This document shows, in pieces, positions 8,209 to 14,249 of a stretch of DNA of 29,901 bases. The first letter of the stretch is position 1, and every line of letters starts with the position of its first letter. The notes beneath the pieces are model-generated. The model saw only the letters and a list, made by a program, of their open reading frames with translations. It did no database searches and was not told where the DNA came from. The translations under genes and the position numbers were made by a program. The stretch covers positions 1-29,901 of the forward strand of contig JADYYL010000268.1 of NCBI GenBank assembly GCA_020853655.1, written 5' to 3'. This DNA comes from Deltaproteobacteria bacterium (GTDB taxonomy: Bacteria > Bdellovibrionota_C > UBA2361 > SZUA-149 > JADYYL01).

Positions 8209-8829
8209 TCAGCAGAGCAGGAAGCTCGCGGTGCCCAGGAGGGCGCCGACGAGCGTCTGCGGAATGGTGTGCCGACGAAGATAGACGCGCGACCAGCAGA
8301 CGGAAGAGGCGAGCAGGATCAGCAGCGGCGCGGAGAGGTGCAGATCTCGCACCCCCATGACCGCAACACCTGCAATCGCCGCAGCGTGAATGCTCACCTT
8401 CCACCGCAGCGTGAAGAGCAGGAGCAGGATCGCTGAGACCAGGTGGGCCGACGCGAGGCTCTCGAGCAACGCGGGTGCTTCGCTGATAACGAGCGCGCTC
8501 CACCCAGCCGCTGCGCCGACGATGGACCAGAGGAACGGAAGGAACCGCTCGCTGCGGTTGTTCATGTGGAGGTCCGAGATCCGGCCCCGAACACGGTAGG
8601 TGACCAGGAGCGCGAGCGGAAGCACGAGCGCGAGTAGCGTGTAGGTTTCTGCATACCCGCGAAAGTCCTCGATGGAGTACTTCGCCATCAGCAGAACCAT
8701 GCCGATCAGCACGAACGGCGGGCAGAGGATCTGAGAGAGGGCCTTTGCGACACCGGTCGCAACCCCTCTGACCAGTCTCCGCGTCGAACCGATTTCGAGT
8801 TCAAGCGAATCTGCGATTGCCGTTGACAT
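8209..8829 (-). CDS. PAP2-like membrane phosphatase
   Basis: This is a 206-residue protein with about five to six hydrophobic helices. ATG 8829 has GGGAGG 6 bases upstream. The three phosphatase motifs of the PAP2 superfamily are present in variant form: NNRSERFLP in place of KxxxxxxRP, KVSIHAAA in place of PSGH (serine and histidine kept), and SRVYLRRHTIPQ in place of SRxxxxxHxxxD, with glutamine at the last position. This variant is known to me from a PAP2-like subgroup, so activity on lipid phosphates such as undecaprenyl or phosphatidyl phosphates is plausible but not shown. It is the first gene of a two-gene operon with the DUF457 hydrolase, both membrane enzymes, which hints at a joint role in envelope lipid metabolism. 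Confidence 0.8.
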   Translation of the reverse strand: MSTAIADSLELEIGSTRRLVRGVATGVAKALSQILCPPFVLIGMVLLMAKYSIEDFRGYAETYTLLALVLPLALLVTYRVRGRISDLHMNNRSERFLPFLWSIVGAAAGWSALVISEAPALLESLASAHLVSAILLLLFTLRWKVSIHAAAIAGVAVMGVRDLHLSAPLLILLASSVCWSRVYLRRHTIPQTLVGALLGTASFLLC

Positions 8830-9434
8830 AGTGAACCTCCCGGAAAAACCAAGGATGAGACTCTCGAAGACGACACGTCGTAACGGGTCTCCAGGAGAGC
8901 CAACACGAGGAGGGCTACCGAACCGGAAGTGAGAAAGAGCGAGTCTTGCGTGGAGCAAAGTTCCATCTCAACGCGCAAGCCGCGGCGGCGCGCCGCTGAT
9001 GTCCATCAGGTGAGTCGTAACTCGGGCAACGGGATTTCAGAAGTGAGGACTGTGTGAATTTGGCGAAGATGATTGCTTCCGAGCGCTCGGCTGGCAGGAG
9101 AAGATGAGGATTGCGCTCAGGAGACGAAGCCGTGCTCTGCTCACAGAAATTGAACAGAAACTGCTCGGACTTCGTCGATGCGCACGGCGGGCGCGATATC
9201 CGACGATACATCTTCCCGCCACAAGCCCCTGCGTAGCGGCGCCTGTGTAGCGGCGCTTTGTCATAAGACCCGAATGGGACCTTCTGCATAACTCTGCGCA
9301 TACCCGAAACGTCTACGGGCTGAGTGCCGATAATTCCTACGAAGTTCGAGCAAGCATCCAAGCCATGTGCGAATTGTTAGCTATGGTACTTAGTGCTATA
9401 GTAGGGGAGCTCGCGCTGGGCGAGTAGTTGGGAA
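8830..9434. other. Gene-free stretch between the PAP2 gene and the toxin gene
   Basis: These 605 bases have no supported gene; the few open frames are arginine/serine-rich with no recognisable motif. The two divergent promoters (PAP2 on minus, toxin on plus) must lie here. The only structures seen are a 14-bp tandem duplication (CTGYGTAGCGGCGC, 9229-9256) and the toxin promoter near 9374-9402. Confidence 0.4.
9374..9402 (+). promoter_or_regulatory. Promoter and possible autoregulatory operator of the toxin-antitoxin pair
   Basis: TTGTTA (9374-9379) and TATAGT (9397-9402) are separated by exactly 17 bases, a good sigma-70-type promoter, and lie 32 bases before the GTG start of the toxin. The spacer and -10 box contain the repeated element GCTATGGTA/GCTATAGTA. 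HigA-type antitoxins commonly repress their own promoter through such repeats, so this is also a candidate operator. Confidence 0.6.
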
Positions 9435-9805
9435 GTGAGAAGTGTGTTTACGGTCAGAGCTTTTCATCGCTGGGCAAAGCGAGCGGAGATCTCCGACCTC
9501 GCGTTGTTTCGGGCGATTGAAGAGCTCGACGCCGGGCTTATCGATGCGCGTCTTGCGGCCACCTTTTTAAGAAAAGGATCCCCGCTTCCTCGAGAGGAAA
9601 GCGGGGCGGTGCCCGAACGATTGTCGCTTACTTGACGGCGAGACACGCGTTCTTCATTTACGGTTATCTGAAAAACGAGAAAGAGAATTTGGATGGGGTG
9701 GAGCTTTCCGCGCTCAAGCAGTTTGCTGCTCACTTGATGAGACTTTCTGATGCAGAGCTCGAGCGCCTGATCATACGACACGAGATATTTGAGGTCAGAG
9801 GTTAA
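9435..9805 (+). CDS. HigB/RelE-like mRNA interferase toxin with an internal frameshift
   Basis: Two overlapping frames together give a complete 123-residue toxin of the HigB/RelE type. The first part (GTG 9435: FHRWAKRAEISDLALFRAIEELDAG..LIDARL) matches the family's N-terminal helices. Frame 0 then stops at 9633-9635, while the -1 frame continues the family pattern: KKRIPASSRGKRGGARTIVAY, then FFIYGYLKNEKENL and a C-terminal helix. The stop TAA at 9803-9805 overlaps the ATG of the antitoxin gene, the usual arrangement. The switch lies between about 9552 and 9569. Restoring one G near 9555 gives LGGHLFKKR, close to the family's LGGGxxKKR, so a single-base deletion or sequencing error is the simplest reading. 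A programmed -1 shift at C-TTT-TTA (9563-9569) is an alternative. Toxins of this type cleave mRNA on ribosomes; this copy may be inactive. Confidence 0.75.
9580..9606 (+). other. Stable hairpin 10 bases after a possible slippery site in the toxin gene
   Basis: CCCCGCTT (9580-9587) pairs with AAGCGGGG (9599-9606), with an inner CCTC/GAGG stem, giving 12 base pairs with one bulged A and a 2-base loop. It starts 10 bases after C-TTT-TTA. The position suits a frameshift stimulator, but on the minus strand it is followed by a T-rich stretch and could act as a terminator there. Confidence 0.45.
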
Positions 9806-10137
9806 TGGCCAACAAACGACTCCGACATGAACTCGTCGACGGAATGCGCGCGCTGGAGAAGATTGGCATCGTCGGCAGTACGACGATGCGCCACTTCGAC
9901 GTGCGTCTCCTCGGCGCTCCACCATCATTCTCTGCACGACAGATACGCCAACTGCGTGAAAGCTTCGAAGTGAGCCAAGCGGTCTTCGCCGCGCTTCTCA
10001 ACGTCAGCACCTCTACCGTCCAGAAATGGGAACAGGGCCAGAAGGAACCGACCGCCGCGGCGCTCAGACTTCTGCAGGTCGTGAAGAGGCATGGGCTTGC
10101 GGTCGTGCTACCGGAGAACGTTCGGAGTGCGGCGTAG
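9805..10137 (+). CDS. HigA-like XRE-family antitoxin
   Basis: This is a 110-residue protein. Residues about 42-98 form an XRE-type helix-turn-helix: SARQIRQLRESFEVSQAVFAA, then LLNVSTSTVQKWEQGQKEP and a closing helix ALRLLQVVKRHGL. The N-terminal 40 residues would contact the toxin. Its ATG overlaps the toxin stop codon by one base, so the two are translationally coupled, with the toxin first as in the HigBA order. It should neutralise the toxin and repress the promoter at 9374-9402. The antitoxin frame is intact even though the toxin frame is interrupted, so it may now serve only as a regulator or as protection against a related toxin. Confidence 0.85.
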   Translation: MANKRLRHELVDGMRALEKIGIVGSTTMRHFDVRLLGAPPSFSARQIRQLRESFEVSQAVFAALLNVSTSTVQKWEQGQKEPTAAALRLLQVVKRHGLAVVLPENVRSAA

Positions 10138-10585
10138 TTGCTCGACTCGTGAGTCTTTCCCCGTGAACGTTACGGAAGGAGTCCCGAGACCGAGATCGGT
10201 AGCGGCGGTGTGGGATCATCCACAGTTTGAGCATCGATGCGCATGTTGCGCGCGGATCTCGCTTGGTCTGGTTAAGGCTGCGCAGAGTCTCGGGGGAAAG
10301 ATCCGGAAGATCGGGGGAATACCTGCGAGAATACCCGCAAAATCACAAACTTGGCATGGTGTGGCATAATTCGAGGTCGATTGCTCTTTTCACTTCTCGA
10401 TATCAATTTCCGAAACGCCCTCTCCCGTTCGTTCACTTCGAAGGGACGAGAGATGGGCGAGAGTTTGGTTTTTTCGGTATCTCTGCGCCGGACGGCTTCC
10501 ATCTCCTGAACTCTCGAACCTCGGCGGTTCGGGAGGTGGATGCCTCCTACCAGTTCGCGCTGGTAGTTTCGCGGGGGGATACCCA
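10138..10585. other. Gene-free stretch with a structured leader
   Basis: No supported gene lies between the antitoxin and the next membrane protein. An open frame covers 10227-10595 but has a biased arginine/serine composition and overlaps the next start. The last 75 bases fold into two hairpins described separately. A purine-rich GAATACC-type repeat sits near 10317-10340. Confidence 0.4.
10511..10566 (+). promoter_or_regulatory. Foldable 5' leader with competing hairpins before the 10586 gene
   Basis: CTCTCGAACC (10511-10520) pairs with GGTTCGGGAG (10526-10535) around TCGGC, and CTACCAG (10547-10553) pairs with CTGGTAG (10560-10566). GGAGG (10532-10536) can instead pair with CCTCC (10543-10547), which would break the first stem and touch the third. 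Such mutually exclusive stems are typical of attenuators or riboregulators. No known riboswitch consensus was recognised. Confidence 0.45.
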
Positions 10586-11263
10586 ATGTCAGTGAAACTG
10601 AGAGTGCCGTCGGGTCAGAGTTGGGAACTGGTGCCGGACTATCGGGAGTCACGTCGAGTCGGGGAGGTCGTGCGTATCCTCGAAACTATCAGGAGCGCAG
10701 GATCGGCCTCGATGTTGCTCGAGCGGGTGCTGATCGGCGTCGTGGTTGTCACCGTCGGCGGCTTGATCGGGATGGTCTGGCTCCACGATGACTTCAGTAG
10801 TCTATCGAAGGCCCTGAAACTAGCCGCCACGATTTTCTGGATCTACGGGGGTGCTACGGGCTTCTTTTATATCATGGAGTTGACGAGCGGTTGGCGAACC
10901 CTGAGCCCCACCGTTTTGAATCGGTGGATCGCCCCGTTCGTCGTCGATTCTCGACTGTCTTGGATCGAGACACCCATATTGCCGTCTACGCGGGTCTCCT
11001 TTCAGGAGGACTCCGTGCGCGCGCATTACTGGTCCATGTTGAGCCGGGTGAACCTCGCCGTCGATGCGGAGTGGTCGCGAAGCGGAGACGACGCCGATCG
11101 CGATGATGCCCTTCTATGGTTCCGAGTGGGTTGGTGCGGATTGATGTTCCAAGTCGTCGCAGACAACCCCGAATCGGAGTCTCTGCTGCGCGCCCTGGTG
11201 AAAGGCAATCTCTCCAGATCGCAAATCTACGAGCTGCGCAGTCGTGTGCAAACTCGCCGGTAG
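10586..11263 (+). CDS. Unknown membrane protein with two transmembrane helices
   Basis: This is a 225-residue protein of no family I recognise. ATG 10586 has GGGGGG 7 bases upstream. A soluble N-terminus of about 40 residues is followed by two hydrophobic helices (about 45-67, ERVLIGVVVVTVGGLIGMVW, and about 78-98, AATIFWIYGGATGFFYIM). A C-terminal domain of about 125 residues then contains WIETPILPSTRVSFQED and a helical end (LLRALVKGNLSRSQIYELRSR). The two-helix hairpin suggests that both termini lie in the cytoplasm. It has no operon partner: it lies 450 bp from the antitoxin and 560 bp from the next gene. Confidence 0.6.
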   Translation: MSVKLRVPSGQSWELVPDYRESRRVGEVVRILETIRSAGSASMLLERVLIGVVVVTVGGLIGMVWLHDDFSSLSKALKLAATIFWIYGGATGFFYIMELTSGWRTLSPTVLNRWIAPFVVDSRLSWIETPILPSTRVSFQEDSVRAHYWSMLSRVNLAVDAEWSRSGDDADRDDALLWFRVGWCGLMFQVVADNPESESLLRALVKGNLSRSQIYELRSRVQTRR

Positions 11264-11823
11264 TTAGACAGGACGCGAGGCACGATGGAACTCCGTGTTC
11301 CGTCTGCCTCGCCGTCTTCGGTTCTCCTCTCTCGCCCGTCTTCCTCTTTTCATGAAACGATCGATCCTTCACTCCTTCGGTGTTCACGCCGTCTGCGAAC
11401 TTCATTGGCCGTCATCTGTTGTTCTTTGGGGCGGAGGGATGACAAGTGATTCCCGAATGTTACAAGCCCGAAGCGTTCCGCCGGGCAGATGTCTGAATAC
11501 CCCGGAAGTTCTGAGAGGCACATTGCGCTCTCAGACGAGAATAATGTTAAGTCAGCCGCTCTTTGTCGCACCATATTGAGTAGAGGAAGTGTCACGTCTT
11601 TTTGCTGGGTTCGCCCCAGCTGAAAGGCGTGGGCCATATGTTTTAAGCAGAGTGCTGCTTGGAGAGTTCTGAGAACTTTCCGCGCAGCATTCCGCTGCAA
11701 TAGTAAACCGGGGTGATCTCGAGGATTGCGACCGGCGTTTTTACGCCGGCGTATTTACCGTTGAGAGATCGCCTATTCTTGGACCACGGCTCTTGAGGGC
11801 TGTGTGTTCCGACGGAGTACACC
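11264..11823. other. Gene-free stretch ending in a hairpin-rich leader
   Basis: These 560 bases contain no supported gene. Short frames in both strands lack motifs and cross the hairpin array. The right half (11604-11749) folds into five successive hairpins described separately. The promoter of the following gene should lie left of that array, but no clear boxes were found. Confidence 0.45.
11604..11749 (+). ncRNA. Five consecutive hairpins: candidate structured RNA upstream of the 11824 gene
   Basis: Five local stems occur in 146 bases: GCTGGG/CCCAGC (11604-11620); AAGCAG/CTGCTT (11645-11660); GAGAGTTC/GAACTTTC with one G-U pair (11662-11680); GCAGC/GCTGC (11684-11698); and a perfect 7-bp CCGGCGT/ACGCCGG with a TTTT loop (11732-11749). 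The array ends 74 bases before the ATG of the next gene, so it is either its leader or a separate small RNA. It matches no riboswitch, tRNA or tmRNA consensus that I know. Confidence 0.45.
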
Positions 11824-12570
11824 ATGGAAATGAAGCGTCATGCGGTCGTCGTGAACGTCGATGCAACGAGCGGGCACGTCAACTTGAAGCTGTCGGGAAA
11901 CCCCGTCGGCATCAAGGCGCGGGATTTGGTTGCTGGCACTGGGCAAACTATCTCTGCGCACTCTCCCTTCGGCTGCGCCGTGAGCGTTCGCCGGAGGAAC
12001 GTGAAGTCCGGCGAAGGGAGTCATCGGCGCGTGTGGGTCGAGGGCGTCGGCGCGGATATCTACATCGCCGACCCGGGCCAGCACCCGGACGGGTTCGAAG
12101 CTGGGAAGAGGGCGTTCGCGATCCACGGAGCGATCTCCGTGGATGTGCCACTCAACAGCGAGGGCAAGCCGGCCGAGGCCGAGCGGGATTTGAATTTCCG
12201 CTACAAGCTGAAGGCAGGAGTCGATGCGCGTCCTCGGAGTTCGGTGGCATGCTTTGTCCCGTACTACCAGGAAGACGTCCCGAGTAACGCCATGTTCCTG
12301 CGCCAGATCGGGTCGACGGACGGTCAATCCTTCACGGGCATCAAGTGGGGAGACTCTGGGACGAGTGATCGGGTGCACGTCGGAGGCGGCAACTTCGTTG
12401 AGGTCACTTCGACGCAGGTCGGCGAAGTTCTGCAGACCGAAGTTCGGCCCGGCCGCGGCGTAGCGTTCTTCCGCTGCCGCGTCGAGTGCAACGCCAGTGG
12501 GAAAGGCGCGTTCACGCGTGCCATCGCCACCCGTGCTGCTGACGGCAAGGTGACGTTCGAGCTGAAGTAG
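11824..12570 (+). CDS. Unknown 248-residue protein, probably beta-rich and soluble
   Basis: I do not recognise this gene. ATG 11824 has GGAG 7 bases upstream. There is no signal peptide or membrane helix. The sequence alternates short hydrophobic strands (HAVVVNVDATSGHVNLKL, AIHGAISVDVPLN, FVEVTSTQVGEVLQTEV, VAFFRCRVECN, GKVTFELK), which suggests a beta-sandwich made of two similar halves. Three cysteines are present and no catalytic motif stands out. It is an isolated gene bracketed by two unusual RNA structures, five hairpins upstream and a 19-bp hairpin downstream, so its expression is probably controlled after transcription. Base composition suits coding sequence and the frame is clean. 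A long frame on the opposite strand is arginine-rich and was judged a shadow. Confidence 0.6.
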   Translation: MEMKRHAVVVNVDATSGHVNLKLSGNPVGIKARDLVAGTGQTISAHSPFGCAVSVRRRNVKSGEGSHRRVWVEGVGADIYIADPGQHPDGFEAGKRAFAIHGAISVDVPLNSEGKPAEAERDLNFRYKLKAGVDARPRSSVACFVPYYQEDVPSNAMFLRQIGSTDGQSFTGIKWGDSGTSDRVHVGGGNFVEVTSTQVGEVLQTEVRPGRGVAFFRCRVECNASGKGAFTRAIATRAADGKVTFELK

Positions 12571-12576
12571 CAAGAT

Positions 12577-12630
12577 CCGCAAACCCTGGTTGAACAAGTT
12601 CTTTGTTTTAGGTTCAACTAGGGTTTGCGG
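12577..12630 (+). terminator. 19-bp perfect hairpin just after the 11824 gene
   Basis: CCGCAAACCCTGGTTGAAC (12577-12595) pairs without a gap with 12612-12630 (one G-U pair), around a 16-base U-rich loop. It starts 6 bases past the stop codon. A short C/T-rich stretch (CCCCCGTCTTTC) follows instead of a clean T-run. It is probably a transcription terminator or a 3' stabilising element. Confidence 0.7.
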
Positions 12631-12803
12631 CCCCCGTCTTTCAATCACTTCCTTAATCTCTGATCTCAGTCGGTCTGTTGCGGTCCAGTCAGACTCTCTT
12701 CGAAACAATCGATCTCTCACACTTCGCGCACACTCCTATCGCGGTCGCCTCCCTTGAGATTATTTCACGCGAAGCCACTCGCTGAGTGATATACGAGATC
12801 CAC

Positions 12804-14042
12804 ATGACACCTCAGACTCCCCCAGCGCCGACGCTTCCTCTCAGCACGCACTTCGCCGTCCCATGCTACGATGGCCCGTGCTTCGCGAGACTTCCCGATC
12901 TTGCGCGAGCAGTGTTTACCGGAAGCCCGGCTCCTTGGGCGATGCGACACGAACTGTCTCAGATCGATACTCTGGTGTTTCTCTTTGTTGACGGTTTTGG
13001 CCGCGACCATTTCGAGCGTTATCAAACATCTCTTTCCACGCAGGGCCTGTTCTCCGATCCAGAGGTATTCATCGGAAGCTCTCAGTTCCCGTCCACCACT
13101 GCTGCGCATGTTACGACTCTGGGTTCTGGCCTCTCCGTCGGCGAGCACGGCATATACGAGTGGTATTACTACGAGCCACTTGTCGGAGAGATCGTCCTTC
13201 CACTGGTTTACTCGCTTCAGGAGACACGTACCCGAGATTCGCTCCGCTCGATCGCCTCGCCCGAGAGCGTCTTTCCGTTTCGCACTCTGTTCGAAGAGCT
13301 CGATGAGCACGGTGTTGAGAGCATGCTGTTGCAGCCGTCTAACATCTCAGGTTCGGCATATGGCAGCGCCGTACAAAGGGGCGCGATGCTGGGCGGGTTT
13401 TCCTCCCTAAAACGCGCGGGAGAACTGCTCTGCGACGCGGTCGATAGGTGCGACGGGAAACGGCGCTTCGTGACCCTTTACTATGACGAGATCGATAGCG
13501 CGGGCCACAAGTTCGGAGTTCACTCGCCCGAGCAGGACGCCAAAGTTCGCGACTTCTTCACCATGCTCGGCGGCGCGGTATCCGGCATGCAGCGGAAACG
13601 GACACTGTTCGTTCTCTTCGCAGATCATGGAATGACGCACCTGAGTCCTGAGACCACGCGATACGTCGACCGCGAGCTCCCGCAGTTCGAGCACATGCTG
13701 GAGCGGAGCAAGAGTGGACGGGTCCTCGCTCCCTGTGGATCCTCGCGCGATCTCTTTCTCCATGTACAACCCGATCGCGCGGAAGAGGCCGTCGCTCTGT
13801 TGCGACGACAATTCTCAGAGATCGCGGTGACGGCGCTGACGTCAGATTTGATGAACGCGGGGTATTTTGGACCGAATGTGAGTTCACGACTTCGTGATCG
13901 AATCGGAAATGTTGTCGTACTCCCCTTCGAAGGGCATGGAGTGTTCTGGTATGGCGGCGGAGAGTTTCGGCAACACTTCCTGGGGAACCACGGAGGGCTC
14001 ACCCCGGCGGAACTGGAGATCCCGATCGTTCTGTTTTCATAG
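12804..14042 (+). CDS. Alkaline phosphatase superfamily hydrolase (nucleotide pyrophosphatase/phosphodiesterase-like)
   Basis: This is a 412-residue protein with the two-metal site of the alkaline phosphatase superfamily, phosphodiesterase branch: DGFGRDH (D63), nucleophile segment FPSTTAAHVTTLGSG (T98/T99), YYDEIDSAGHKFG (D228/D231, H235), ADHGMTH (D274, H275) and NHGGLTPAELEIP (H396). Such enzymes hydrolyse phosphomono- or diesters, for example nucleotides, phosphonates or phospholipid head groups; the exact substrate cannot be read off. No signal peptide is visible, so it should act in the cytoplasm. ATG 12804 is preferred (GAG 6 bases upstream); GTG 12786 is in frame but has no ribosome site. 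It stands alone, 233 bp after the unknown gene and 207 bp before the giant gene. Confidence 0.85.
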   Translation: MTPQTPPAPTLPLSTHFAVPCYDGPCFARLPDLARAVFTGSPAPWAMRHELSQIDTLVFLFVDGFGRDHFERYQTSLSTQGLFSDPEVFIGSSQFPSTTAAHVTTLGSGLSVGEHGIYEWYYYEPLVGEIVLPLVYSLQETRTRDSLRSIASPESVFPFRTLFEELDEHGVESMLLQPSNISGSAYGSAVQRGAMLGGFSSLKRAGELLCDAVDRCDGKRRFVTLYYDEIDSAGHKFGVHSPEQDAKVRDFFTMLGGAVSGMQRKRTLFVLFADHGMTHLSPETTRYVDRELPQFEHMLERSKSGRVLAPCGSSRDLFLHVQPDRAEEAVALLRRQFSEIAVTALTSDLMNAGYFGPNVSSRLRDRIGNVVVLPFEGHGVFWYGGGEFRQHFLGNHGGLTPAELEIPIVLFS

Positions 14043-14249
14043 CGACGGATCGTAACCTCCCTCCTTCAAAGCGCCGCGAACTCATGCCAAGGCGCCAGAA
14101 CGATCACACTCGGTCCGCAATCATCCGATCCAGCACTAGGAGATCCTCGGTAGTACCTGCCCGAGAAACTTCCCAACACGCCAAGGGCTTAAGTTCGCTA
14201 GAAACTTCGACGAGTTTCCACGGGAAGTGCACAACTCCTGGAAGTTCAG

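Noticed and set aside
9229..9256. 14-bp tandem duplication (CTGYGTAGCGGCGC) as an attachment site or iteron
   Set aside because: There are only two copies, with no integrase or replication gene nearby. It is more likely a chance slippage duplication.
10345..10370. Sigma-54 promoter (TTGGCATGGTGTGGCAT)
   Set aside because: The GG-to-GC spacing is one base too short and the -12 element lacks TTGC. It was tested because of the AAA+ regulator, but that protein also lacks GAFTGA.
10227..10595. 122-codon open frame before the two-helix membrane protein
   Set aside because: It is arginine/serine-rich, overlaps the next start codon and runs through the leader hairpins. No ribosome site or family resemblance was found.
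11604..11620. Possible tRNA T-arm (GGGTTCG)
   Set aside because: The loop is 5 bases instead of 7, and no acceptor, D or anticodon arm fits around it.
11773..12720. Long open frame on the minus strand (315 codons) opposite the unknown 11824 gene
   Set aside because: Its product is arginine-, aspartate- and histidine-rich with no ordered hydrophobic cores. It crosses the 19-bp hairpin, while the plus-strand frame has a good ribosome site and protein-like strands.
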